64,000 bases of DNA. It comes from Megalopta genalis. Lineage: Eukaryota; Arthropoda; Insecta; Hymenoptera; Halictidae. Within the stretch, counting starts at the first letter, position 1. Each line of letters opens with the position of its first letter. A program made the position numbers and the translations under genes. Positions 23,560 to 34,503 of this stretch are shown in pieces. The notes beneath the pieces were generated by a model, which made no database searches, was not told where the DNA came from, and was given only the letters and a program-made list of their open reading frames with translations. Location of the stretch: contig NC_135027.1 of NCBI RefSeq assembly GCF_051020955.1, positions 3,162,001 to 3,226,000 on the forward strand, given 5' to 3'.

Positions 23560-23757
23560 TGTCCAGCGTTGGAAAAGTATGATTTAAGGGACACGTCCGC
23601 CGAAGACGATCCCCGGGACACTAGTCCGGATTCCGCGTCCGAAGGAAAGGGAAAGAAAACGACCAAGAGAAGGAAGCGGTCGGGGAGGAAGATTGGTTTC
23701 CTGGCCAGCCGACGCGACGCGAGGAGGAAGGATGCGCTCGTCCAGGCCGGCGAATGA
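23560..23757 (+). CDS. candidate alternative last coding exon of the GPCR
   Basis: A TTTTTCCAG acceptor opens a 65-codon frame ending at TGA 23755-23757. Read in phase 0 it is strongly non-random: an acidic Ser/Asp half (Asp-Thr-Ser-Ala-Glu-Asp-Asp-Pro) then a basic Lys/Arg-rich half (KKTTKRRKRSGRK) and a short neutral end. It lies inside the long intron that starts in phase 0 at 10517, so splicing from 10516 would keep the frame and give the receptor a long charged tail in place of the short Gly/Ser tail encoded at 31153. An AATAAA follows at 24537. It could instead belong to another gene or be a chance frame; the phase match has a one-in-three chance of being accidental. Confidence 0.4.
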   Translation, partial: CPALEKYDLRDTSAEDDPRDTSPDSASEGKGKKTTKRRKRSGRKIGFLASRRDARRKDALVQAGE

Positions 23758-24947
23758 AAAATGAAATCGAGCGAGTGCGCGATGGGCGTGCCAGTTAATG
23801 CTTCTCGTGCATTAGGACGAATTATCTTGCATCGGTCGGGTCGCGGCAGCGGACGATATTGATGCATTTCTGCCCGCATCGCCTACTTTCCCGTAATCCG
23901 TCGCCGTGTCCTTGTTTTATCGCCGCGCGATCCGCCATCGTTTTTCTCTTTTCATCCTCGAGTTACACAGGACCGGCTGGCCGATTTGCATCGCAGCTCT
24001 ACACTTCTCGCAATCGCGGGAACCGAATCGCATGCAAAACAACGAAAACACTCGAGCAACTCCGGCCCCAATTTTTCCCCTAAATCGCTACCCTGCCGCG
24101 GCCAGTCGGTCTCGAGCTCTCCGGCGCGACGAAAACAGTCACCGCGCGATGGCTTCTTATGTGCTTTCGTCGCCTGGCTGTTCGATACCATCGATAAAAC
24201 TTTGAAATTTTTACATTGTTCACAGTCGCGAGATCTTGCGAAGTCGTCCGAACATCCTTGCTAACTTGTTTCGGAGCTGGCAGCTCTGCCGTTGGTCGCA
24301 AGGAAATTTGACTTCAGCATGTTTTGGAACATTGTGAGTGCAGATTGTGTTTTCGTCGGTGATTATCAGCTTGGAAAATTCTTTTCGTAGAAGAGCAGTC
24401 AAATAGGGCAGTGGAGCCGGTTACTGTGAGATGACCAGTTGCTGTGCCTTTGGTTTCTTTTTAGGCATAACTAACTTTATATTTATCGAATAAGACATAT
24501 TCCAATTATTGTATTCCTTTATTCTGTTCATTTTTAAATAAAAAATGTCACACGTCTTATTTGATAAGGGTAAATTGAATTATGTCCGAAAACGAACGAA
24601 AGGCACAGCAATTGATCACCCCGCAATGACCAGATCCACTGCCTTAACCCTTGCGTGTACAACCAAAATGTTGACAGTATTTTAAGATTAGTTATTTAAA
24701 ATATTTTATGTAAACTGATTGACCTGAAAGTGTACAGAAAATCGGGATCCAAAATGGTTTTGCGATATTTTGTCAAGAATTATCAGAAATTACTAAAGGA
24801 AAATAGATTGTAGTTGTACACGCAACGGTTAAAAAAGGAAAAGTCGAGAGCAAAAGAATTCTCTTATGGTTCTTGTAACTTTTAGCTGTCAAAAAGCGTA
24901 AAATTTCTGTAGATATTGACTTGGATCTAGTATATCTTCCGAATATA
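23758..24947. other. possible 3'UTR of the alternative exon, otherwise intron
   Basis: CpG-rich to about 24300, then AT-rich. AATAAA at 24537-24542 is the nearest polyadenylation-type signal after the candidate exon. No other exon is supported. Confidence 0.35.
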
Positions 24948-25546
24948 CAGTCCCGTGTCATCGAATTAGGACCACACACGGCTATTCGGTTTTCTAACTT
25001 TAATCCTACGTTATAAATCGCGCATTCTCTTTGATCGCCTAAAACAAACTGAAATGGTATCATGCACAGCGTTCGGTTTATATTTTACTGTCACTTCTGA
25101 ATCTGATACTGTAAAAGTGTAGAGTTACACTGGGATACGAACGATAGCGGACCCGAGCGCGTGTTTATATTGCATGCGGCGTCGATAGTGCGTGATAAGT
25201 GACGAAGGGTATATATGAATGTGTTACACGTATGAGGAATGTGTTTTCTCTGCGTGAAATCGAGCAGAGAGCAGCGGGATTAAGTAATAAGTCAGTCGTA
25301 TCTGGATCATTGGAAATCGAAGTTGAAGTAGAGATTTGAGGTAACAAAATTGATATGGAAAAGCAAGCAGACGTATTAGTTGAAAAAGAGCCATACGCAA
25401 CATATATTTTGCGTACTTTTTTTCTGCAACGTTAGTACCTAATTAAATATTTTATTAAAGTTCACTTATACACGTCGTAATTTCATAAAAAAAAGAATGA
25501 AAAAGTTAAAAATCTTTGGCGGCCCTAATTCGATGGCGCGAGACTG
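24948..25546. mobile_element. Tc1-like non-autonomous element
   Basis: Terminal inverted repeats of about 26 bp (CAGTCCCGTGTCATCGAATT and its complement with three mismatches) are flanked by TA at 24946-24947 and 25547-25548. At 599 bp it is too short for a full transposase. A plus-strand stretch at about 25232-25338 (Met-Arg-Asn-Val-Phe-Ser-Leu-Arg-Glu-Ile-Glu) could be a decayed N-terminal helix-turn-helix remnant, but that is weak. Confidence 0.85.
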
Positions 25547-26770
25547 TATACCATAAAAATTAGTGCAATAGATTCGTTGGTTATTCCGAAAGTCTAGGAT
25601 CAGCTTCACAAAGACGTATAAAAAATGTTAATACCGTCGGCTACTTTTGAGACGTTCAAATTTCTTAATAGGTGTAAATAAATTCTAAATTCGACGTTCC
25701 AAACAGATCTGTTGTCGTAAATCCTTTTGGCAGACGAGATCTCCGGGCTATAAGAATCGCGAGAAAAATCAGGCTGTCCCGAATAATCTCGAGGTTCGGT
25801 CGGAGGCCAGGAGGCTGCAAGAGCTCCAGGGCCCGGAAACTTGAACTTTCGCCTTTTTGAGCGTCACGGTATCGATCCACGGCTCCGATTGCATCCGCCA
25901 TCTTCCCCGGACTGTCTTTTCACTTCTCCTGGATACCATCCAATTGTCGTTTCACCCAGCCGTTGTTATTCCCAATCGAAAGCTCCGCGCGTCGCCGAAT
26001 CTGCGAGCTTTCTAACACCGTTCGAAAAAACCTGGCTAACCGGTCCGGGTCGAAGACGGCGATCTTCATGGTTCACGATCGATAACCCGCGCTCACGGGA
26101 ACCGAACAGCCTTCGTGTCCGTTTTAAAGGTCGCAACGGATCAACGGAGAGAGAAGTTTCCGCTTCACGCTCGCGCTCAAGCGCGCGCGCGAGAGAGAAA
26201 GAGAGTGAGAGAAAAAGAGAGTCTTTGCGCCGAATACCAAACGGTCGGTGTCGAATCGGGAACAGATGGAGGAGCGTGACGACGAAACGATTTTCGATGG
26301 CTTCTCTGCCCGTGAACCAAATAAACCGATACGGCCGGCGAGCCGACCAGCCGTGGAAAAATCGTTGCCGCGGACACCGTCTGTGTCGACTCGGTCCGCG
26401 CCGCGATTTCAAGGATTAACCGCCGGCGATCTGAATGCCTCGAGACCGAGATCCGCGTCTCTAACCCTTTCAGGGTTAATCTGCGATACTGCTCGGATTA
26501 GGCGAGAATTCATCTCGGATTTGCGGGACGTGGGGGAACGGAATGATACATTTGCGGTGCTTCAAAGTAGATATCGTGGAAGATTGTAGTCATTTATGGT
26601 AATTATTCGTTTATTTACGGGAAAAACACTTTTGTAGAGAAAGAAGAAAAGTTTTCTTTGATTTAAAAGAAGTTAATAATGTTCGCGTTTAGATGATTCT
26701 GCTAAAGATCTCCTTTAGAAATCTGTCGCTGGAAATTTAAAGACACTAAAAAGCAAAGAAAAACTATATA
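25547..26770. other. intron, CpG-rich, no gene supported
   Basis: Overlapping open frames on both strands (25841-26419 plus, 25966-26412 minus) lie in CpG-rich DNA with a GA-rich stretch near 26187-26222. Neither has recognisable content or flanking splice signals. Confidence 0.45.
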
Positions 26771-27134
26771 CAGGGAGCCCAAAAATGTCTCGCAATCCGA
26801 AAGTGGCGGGTTCCTCAAGTCATTTGAAGCAACTTTTTCCTTTACAAAACTTTTCTCCGAGGTACCATTAACGAGTTATTAACGAAAAGCAGTGACCAAT
26901 GAGAGGCGAACTCAGCTGGCGCGAGGCGATCCAGCCAATGAGCGGGACTGGGCTTCGCGCGCTGGTTGGCTGGGCCGCCTCGCGTCAGCCGTACTCGATT
27001 CTTATTGATCACGGTTTTTCGTTAATAACTCCTTAACGGTGCCTCGGAGAAAATTTTTGTAAAGGAAGAAGTTGCTTCAAACGATCCGAGGAACCCGCCA
27101 TTTTCGGATTGCGAGACATTTTTGGGACACCCTG
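26771..27134. mobile_element. palindromic MITE (CAGGGTGTCCC family)
   Basis: A 364-bp near-perfect palindrome, flanked by TATA on both sides. Ends read CAGGGAGCCCAAAAATGTCT and the complement of CAGGGTGTCCCAAAAATGTC. A GC-rich centre (about 26925-26990) forms the hairpin tip. The outer arms match the window-end copy at 63873 and more distantly the foldback at 15775. No coding capacity. Confidence 0.92.
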
Positions 27135-30100
27135 TATATATCCAATGAGAACGCTAAAGATTCCTCGCTCTAGCAGCTAAACGCGTTCAAAAGCGCTATT
27201 TAATGTTTGATAACAGAGAAGCTGCTTCGCATTTCACGAATCGGCACGCGCCGCAAATGCGCAAAGATCCTCATTCTGGCGTATAACGCTAGAACAACGG
27301 AGCTTGATCTCCAACAAACGCTATCCCGCATTCCATGAATTTTCGAATGCGACGAATGCACGAAGATCCGCGCGGCCCGGCATGGACATTCGGGGCTGAT
27401 CCAAGGCAAACAACGAAACCTTCCGACGTCGACGGTGCCAGCGGATTAATTAAAGATCGTGCGCGATCGAAATGGGCGGGGTTAATTACATTAGACCGGA
27501 AGCCCGTGTCAACGCCGTCCGTAAAAGTAAATCCGGAGAATACGTGTTCGATCGGTCGTCCCATTTCCTCGGAGCGTGTCCATCCGCCAAAATTTCGGGC
27601 AGCCGCCGCTCGCAACACGGAACGAATCTCGTCGCGATACAAAAACCCGCCGCCCCCGCAATGCCGTTTCCATCGGTTTGATCCCCGAGCGGGGCTGGCC
27701 GCGACCGAGGAGGCAAAAGTTTCCTCGTTTATCCTATCAAACCGCCGAACTCCCCGGAGAGACGAGGGGATCGGATTTCCTGGTTCTTCGCCGTCCATGC
27801 TCCTCGCAGTTTTATAGCGCGCGGGCGGCCGCTCATTCTCCCGCGGATTAACGAAACTAAGTGGCCGAGTATCTGGGTCAGCTTCCACACAAACCGGACA
27901 ATCTAATCGGCCGACTTTCTTTCCGTCGTTGCCGTGATTGCGCCGGAACCCTTTCTCACCTTGGCCTTAAAACAACGTTCCACCTGTTCGACCGCGGAAT
28001 CGCAAGCTTCGTGCAAGCCGCGAGCGGCGACGGTTCATTTGTCAAATATTTTAATGACAACCCGCCGGTTCTCGCATGACGCAGAAAACGCGAGGTTCGC
28101 GTTGTTCGCAAGGTATCCCGTCGGCACACGGGAACTATAGTTGCCGTGGATTCGATTAGGTGCTAGTTCCTTTTCCGCGATACAGTTCCTGGTTTCTGTG
28201 TATGTAGCCGAGCGAGCGCACTCTTCCTCCGTTAATTGAATATATAGTTGTCGAGGTCTGAAGTTTCAAAATTGTTGGCCGAGGATTCGGGATCGAATTA
28301 GCGTTTCACTCCTCGTTCCGTTGCAAATTATTTTTGCACGTGCAATTCGTCAGACGTACCCGTTAAGTACAATTTCAACGCGGATACAATCGTTGTAATT
28401 ACAGTCGTTGGATATTTAATGAACGCAATTCTGAAAATGGTTCTGGATAATGCAACGGTCGCGAATAAATATAATAAATCTCGGTAGGTCAAATCTCATT
28501 GCGATCACCGGAATAAATTCGGTGAACGCCGTGAATAATTACGCGAACCCTTAAGTACTTTTGCGCCCTTAAAATAATACTAGTTCGATCTAGATATCGT
28601 CGTAAGCCGTTTAAAGATTCTATCAATCCACTCCCGTCTATCCGTTTCTAATCCTGGAAAGTAAAGCCGCCCTCTCTATTCGCTAGTCCGCTAAAATCGT
28701 TGGAATCCACTAAAAGAGTCGTTGCACTTTTGACGTCGCAATAGCAGAAACGCGACTGCGGAAAGAGAATTTCGCAGAGAGCGAATGGTAGAGCCACCTG
28801 CCAACGGGAATCTCAACCGAGCCGCTAAGGGGAATCTTTTCCGAGGATATCGAATTTTTGCAGCAATGCGATTCCCATAATGTTGCAGTCGGTGTAAGAA
28901 ACATTCTGTCTCGACGATTTCGACTTAGTTCATCGAAAGATACGGGTCCTTTAGCTCCCGCCGGAAGTCGACGGCGACGACGAGGACGAAAGGAACGGTA
29001 ACGTCACAGAGGGAAACAGAAGGCTATAAAAATTCCAAGGCGGACGGTAGCCGAGTAATTGCATTCATCTTTCACGATGTACACACGGGATTGCATTCGG
29101 AAAGCAAATTCCTACGTGCGGGACCCTATTCCCGGCGATAAAAGGAGTGGATCCGACGATTTGTTTCGGGCGACTCGCGTGCCGGACGTGCCTTCGTCAC
29201 CTGGCCGTGCCGAAATTAGTTAATTAACGAGCGAGATCGACGACGACGCCGGTCCGGGGCCATCGTTCAACTCCGCCGGAATTTTCGGAAAAGTAAAAAA
29301 GGGATGCGCGAAGGAATTTAATTAAAGTCGGACATCGATGCTTCGCATTGGCTACAATTTATCGTCAGCGATTAAACCTGCGAAATGTCTCTTTTTAATT
29401 AGCTGGCTTGGGGAACTATGAATCTTTCTCGAATATCGCTTTCTCGTTTGCCGGATTCGAATTTTTCATCTGGCAGCGGACAAATAGTTCGGAGACTGAC
29501 AAGGGTGGTTTCCCAGAGATGTCCAATTAGGCGTGGGATTGTACGCCTGTACGAAAATATATTTATTTTCTTGCTTGTAATTGGACTGCGGATTTTTACG
29601 CGAAATAAAAATGGCTCGCATTAATTGCAAGATGAAAAAAACTGCGTAGACATTTATTTCTTTCACTAATTGTGTTATCGAGTTCGAAACGATGCAACAG
29701 TATTTCGAAATTCTTTAAATGTTTTGCACTCGATCTACTCAGTTTTGTCATAAATGCGTAAAATCCGCAGGCTACGTTCAATATATTTTCATTTTACATT
29801 GTTATGCATATATTGCATATATGTATAATAATACAGTTACTTCATATACATGACAATGTGCATGTTAATGCATTTCTAATTTGCTAGCTGATGTAGAAAT
29901 ACCAAATTAATAGGATCAAACGCAATTCGAACTTCGCGAGGGATGGATAAAAAACATGTTCAACATTAGAATCGAGAACCAAGCTTCCCTTTTCTATTTC
30001 AATTACCTATACTACTCGCGCGACTGTTGAAAATCCCTCAAAGTAAATGGAATTACGAGGAAAATGGATACTTTCCCTGAGACTGAAGCAAAGTCCTATG

Positions 30101-31152
30101 TTTTGAGCATAAATTGTGAAATGGGCCATTCGGAGGTCGCCGGTTTCAAAAGAATAGCTGAAGGCTGCTATTTTTGCATCAAGAAACTCGGTAAATCATT
30201 TATCGCCCTATATAAGATACTAAAAAGTGCACTGTTCAAATAAACAGTTTTCTTATCCCATATTTTCCTAGCCGAAGCTTCCATGAACTCACAGTTGACA
30301 AGGAAAGTCTCTCAGGTTGCATAAATATTAACCAGTTAGCTGTTATAATCGCTATAAAAAGTGCGTCAGTTATTGTAATTATACCGTACACGTTTCATTT
30401 TCTTCATATTTTGTTTAAATACAACACTTCTAATATAAATATAACAAATATAAATAATAATAATAATATAAATATAATAATAATAATGTAAATATAATAA
30501 TAATAATATAAATATATATAATACTAATAATATTAATATTAATATATCCTTCTTAACCAGTTGGCTGTTTCTAACGAGTACACCCATCAAGAAAAAATAG
30601 CAACATTTTGTTTCCCGATTGATGTACTCGTCAAACACAGCTTGCCGGTTAAATAAAGTATGATCTGGCTGCAGCTGCCGCAAGCAACAACTAATTGATG
30701 TTACACGTTCCCATACCTTATTATATCGGCTTGAATGTTTTACAATGTTCTATGTTCTCATGGAAATATAAAAATATTCCTATCCAGAGGAAGAGACCAA
30801 ATCACCGGAACGAACAAAAACACTAACAGCGCAGCTCGATCACCGCAATATCGCTCCTTCTAACGCAAATACTTTCATCTTCCCATCCGATAAATCGGCT
30901 TTGGATGTGTTCTTCGAACACCTATTTACCTCGAATCTCGCAACCTCGCGAGCACCTTAAATTTTTCAGCGTGGAAACACAACGACGAAACTTCGATGTA
31001 CATACACCACGGAGAGACAGCAAGCCTCTGAACATTCTAAGAGATTCTACCAACTTTTCCCTCTCCGGTGTACATATCGGTGAACACCTAAGCCGCGTAC
31101 GCTGCACGGTGCACGTTGAAAATTGTTCAAAATCGCGTGTTTCTGATTGCAG
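27135..31152. other. last part of the GPCR intron, no further gene supported
   Basis: CpG-rich to about 29400, then AT-rich. The 199-codon minus frame at 27289-27888 overlaps a plus frame and is not recognisable. An AATATAAATAATAATA-type repeat occupies about 30430-30545. Confidence 0.45.
30430..30545. repeat. AT-rich (ATAATAATATAAAT)n simple repeat
   Basis: Imperfect units of ATAATAATATAAATATA for about 115 bp. Confidence 0.9.
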
Positions 31153-31263
31153 TACGTTACCGGAGGGAACGCCGGCGGCCAGGCCAGCAGCGTGAGCTAC
31201 AGCAGCGTGAGCCAAAGCAGCGACGGCGGTGCCGGAAGTGGGCTTCCAAGCGGCGGGATGTGA
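31153..31263 (+). CDS. last coding exon of the amine-type GPCR (short Gly/Ser tail)
   Basis: A TTTCTGATTGCAG acceptor starts a phase-0 frame of 36 codons ending in TGA 31261-31263. The encoded tail is rich in Gly and Ser, with a repeated Ser-Ser-Val-Ser motif (SSVSYSSVSQSS), a plausible phosphorylation cluster for receptor desensitisation. Phase and position fit splicing from the helix-8 exon at 10516, across a 20,636-bp intron. A larger overlapping plus frame (31116-31574) and minus frames in this CpG-rich block are shadows. Confidence is lower than for 10432 because the tail itself is not a conserved domain. Confidence 0.55.
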   Translation, partial: YVTGGNAGGQASSVSYSSVSQSSDGGAGSGLPSGGM

Positions 31264-32008
31264 CGATACACGGGGGCCCGGCCCGGGCCTCGTCGAGATC
31301 GAGCGATTCGTTTCCGGGACACGTGATTATAGGCCAGCTGCCAGGGCACCGTGCCGAGGGGCCTTCGGGACGCCTCGGGCCGGAACACGAAAGCTCCACG
31401 GCGTCCCGGGAGACGCGCGAGGAAGACGAGCACAGCCCACCGGAGCCCCGCCGCGAGCAAGAAGGGCCCGTCGCGGAAGGTTCGCGACGAACCCGTCCGT
31501 TTCCCGTCGCCGGGTTTACGGGACAACATGTGGACCACGATGAAACCACAGAGAAGCCTCCCCCTTGTATATAGCGTTTTGTACCACCGACGAATGAGCC
31601 AGCGAGCGAAGCCGAACTCGCTCGCCACCGTTTTTACGTTCCGGTACCTTCGGTATTCCGTAGCCTTAGCGAACCTACCGAATCGTTGATCGAACGTGTC
31701 CCGCGTGTCTTCGGGGATGCTGCGTGCCCCTTCTTCTAGTCGCGATTCTCACGGAGGAAGATCTCGCGCGATTTCATGCGTCCAATGATTTGTGCAAAAT
31801 CGGTTTCCAAACTATCGGTTGTTCGGTAAAATGTTATGGTTTGTTCGTGGGGGGGGACATCTTATAATGGACAACAATTGTAACAGCATGTACGATAGCT
31901 TATGTAAAGTACGTGTTTTCATTTCAATTCAGGCATGATGTAGCGGAGTAATAGTAGTCTAGATAGAATCGTGGCCAGACAAAGTGGAACAACGGCGAGG
32001 TGTATGTA
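31264..32008 (+). other. probable start of GPCR 3'UTR
   Basis: Follows the TGA at 31261. CpG-rich to about 31760, then AT-rich. No further coding exon seen. The 3'UTR assignment is inferred from position. Confidence 0.35.
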
Positions 32009-32770
32009 CAGTGCCGGACAAAATGATAGGACGTTTGCCATTTTTGAATGTTTCGCATAATATAATAAAGTATGCGTACATTTTACATACCTTATGTATT
32101 AGATATGTTCTTAGAGATGTGCGCATAATAAACCTTGAGCTTGTGTCTCATGCGCGAAAAGAGTTAAAGAAAATAATGTAAAAATGTGCTGATTTTAATC
32201 GGGCAAAATGATAGGACATTGCTAAAAGGAAGCAATTGTTTTAAACAAATATTTTATTGAACGCTATATTAATATTTAGTGAGGTCACCTTTTTGTTGTA
32301 CATCTAATAAACGTTTAGGAATTGATTTATACAATTTTTTGATACGTTTTCGTTTTAAGAGACTACAATTTTTAATAATACTGTCTTTCAATTCTTTGAC
32401 ATCTTTGCATTGCACACTTAAGGTTTACTATGTTCAGTTTAGAGGACATTTCCAATATATACGGTGTGTACAATGTACATATAGTTCACTATATTATGCG
32501 AAAGATTCAAAAATATCAAACGTCCTATCATTTTGTCCGGCACTGTAGTTGGCCAAGTCTCGAATAGCCTATGATCAGACAAGTAGAACGGATGGTACGT
32601 GTGGCCAGACAAGTGGAATAGGAACGGTCTGTGATCAGGCAAGTAGAGAAGGCGCGAGATGCGGTCAGAAAGTGGGATAGGAGCGGTAAATGGTGAGATA
32701 AGTAGCTTAAGCCCACATGGTCGGACAAGTCGAATAAATAAATGTAGTGAAACATGCGTGATAGGAACGC
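31965..32770. repeat. degenerate repeat of GGCCAGACAAGTGGAA-type units, split by a Tc1 remnant
   Basis: Variants of GTGGCCAGACAAGTGGAATAG recur at about 31972, 32550, 32572, 32606, 32630, 32660 and 32710. The element at 32009-32545 interrupts the first unit and the array resumes immediately after it. Confidence 0.6.
32009..32545 (-). mobile_element. Tc1-like remnant with transposase C-terminus
   Basis: Inverted ends CAGTGCCGGACAAAATGATA and its complement, flanked by TA at 32007-32008 and 32546-32547. Length 537 bp. The minus strand at about 32276-32360 encodes the transposase C-terminus (Lys-Arg-Ile-Lys-Lys-Leu-Tyr-Lys-Ser-Ile-Pro-Lys-Arg, then VQQKGDLTKY and TAA), the usual end of Tc1 DDE transposases. 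Everything upstream is deleted. A second copy of the terminal GGGCAAAATGATAGGACATT motif lies inside at about 32200, so one end was duplicated or the element is a composite of two copies. Confidence 0.9.
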
Positions 32771-34181
32771 TGCATGACCAGACAAAGGAAATGCGATGAA
32801 ATCATCGATGATAACGTCGCATAGACGAAAGTGTCCATTACAGGATGTTCCTCGCAATGAAATAAATAAAAACGAAATAGCTAAGGCGGATGAAAATGCG
32901 ACAGTTACAATGCCCTACGAAATTAAGTGCTCTTTTGTTTCCGCGTAAATCCAAGGACGAAAAATAAAAGCGCATTCTACAAGGAGGGAACGCAGTGTAC
33001 CGAAAACTCGATGCATCGCGAATAGTTTAGTGTCTGGGCTGGCACAGTTGCGAGCGAATTTATTCAGCCTTCGACGCTTCCCTCGAACTCGAAGCAAAAG
33101 AGTCAAGACTGGCAGCACTAAAGGTATCCTCATCGACTCGTCCGGCGAATGTCCAGGAACGAATCCATTCGCCGAGCCGTTCCTCGCTTATTCACGACTA
33201 GATTAATTGTAACGTGAAACAAGTAGCAAGGCCAATGTAACTTAATCGACGGACGACGCGAACGAAGTTACACTAACGGGACCCGTACACTTTACCGTCC
33301 ATTTTATGCACCCTGTATATCATTCCCTGAAAGGCAAAAGCTGTGTATTTGTTACACGTTGCGTTGCAAAAACGTTCCAACGTAACTCGATTGATTTCAT
33401 TCTGCTCCGAGGATAAAATCCTGGGGAATTTTTCAAACGATGAGCTACCAAATTGTCCCCTAAAATGGGAACAATATTTCTGGTATTGCAACACCTTCTT
33501 CGAAGTTGCGAAACTTTACTGTGGAATTTCATTAATTTGATCTTTTGTCGTAAGGATAAAATCCTAGGGACATTTTATAGAATTATGAAAATATTTATCG
33601 CGTCGATGAAATCATATTATCAAGATAAAATGTAATCTTGCTAAGCCGGTGAAACGCTGCGGAATTTTGCGGCAGGGTCGTAGGACGAACGGTAACGCGA
33701 ACGGGGCCCGTTACTTATTAAAGTGCATCGTTTCAAACAGATCGATTTTAATTGTAATTATAATCGAAAGGAGATATATAGGAAGAACTCGAAACGTGAT
33801 CGTCGCTATTAGTGTTTTGAGACCGACCTCTCGAATTGTGTTCCAACGACTGTCTCGCAAAAAAAAAAATCGGTTCCCGCGACTGTCGACGAATCGTTAC
33901 AAGTTTGAGCGTCGCTGTTATCTCGATTATCGTAAACGGACAATCTCTACACGAAGAATGTATACTCGTCTACTTCTATAGCGGATATTTTTGCAGCAAC
34001 GGTATTTTTGTTTTACGAGAATCACCCTAATCTAGACACCTTTCTCAGTGTACATAGACACCATCGCCGTGTAATTGTAAATACTAGCGAAGAACGAACA
34101 CGAACGACGAGCATGCGCGAGAGTCTGCGACCGAACGTTCTATTTGATGTAACTGTTGCGCGATATAATTCTTCGATGATC
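32546..34181 (+). other. possible GPCR 3'UTR continuation, no gene supported
   Basis: A minus frame at 32915-33133 has a hydrophobic N-terminus but no recognisable body. Two copies of AGGATAAAATCCTGGGGA-like sequence sit near 33410 and 33555. Nothing firmer. Confidence 0.35.
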
Positions 34182-34187
34182 AATAAA
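34182..34187 (+). terminator. candidate polyadenylation signal
   Basis: AATAAA followed by a GT-rich stretch (CCTGTCGTGCTATGAG) within about 40 bp. It would end a 2.9-kb 3'UTR of the plus-strand GPCR. Position only. Confidence 0.3.
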
Positions 34188-34457
34188 TACAGTATTATCG
34201 AGCGATTACGCCACCCTGTCGTGCTATGAGTTTTGGCAATCGATCAAGATAAAACTGGGCCCTATTCGATTCGGTGAATATGGAACTTTCTGGCTGAGAA
34301 CCACTGTTCGCGAAAAATTTATACGTTTACGAATAACTTTGTACCAAAACCTCCACGTCTCGCCTTTCTCATTTATCATTTGAGAGGGAAGGTAATATAA
34401 ACATAACCAAGTACCGTTCAGACAAATATTCGAATTGTTTAGTTCACGTTCACTTAC

Positions 34458-34503
34458 CTCTGGAAACACAGGATGGCTTGGACACTGTTGTGGATACCGT
34501 CAT
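34458..34503 (-). CDS. candidate first coding exon, unknown gene
   Basis: A minus-strand ATG in good start context (GATAAAAATGACGG) opens 15 codons (Met-Thr-Val-Ser-Thr-Thr-Val-Ser-Lys-Pro) ending AGA G, followed by a GTAAGT donor. No partner exon to the left was identified, and the short length makes chance possible. Confidence 0.2.

Noticed and set aside
25841..26419. 192-codon plus frame and 148-codon minus frame
   Set aside because: Both lie over the same CpG-rich DNA where stop codons are rare; Arg/Ser-rich, no domain, no splice context.
27289..27888. 199-codon minus frame
   Set aside because: Overlaps a similar plus frame in CpG-rich intron DNA; nothing recognisable.
31116..31574. 152-codon plus frame
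   Set aside because: Different frame over the GPCR last exon and its CpG-rich flank; the phase-0 reading with a splice acceptor is preferred.
32915..33133. small secreted-peptide-like minus frame
   Set aside because: Hydrophobic start only; the body has no cleavage-site pattern or family likeness.
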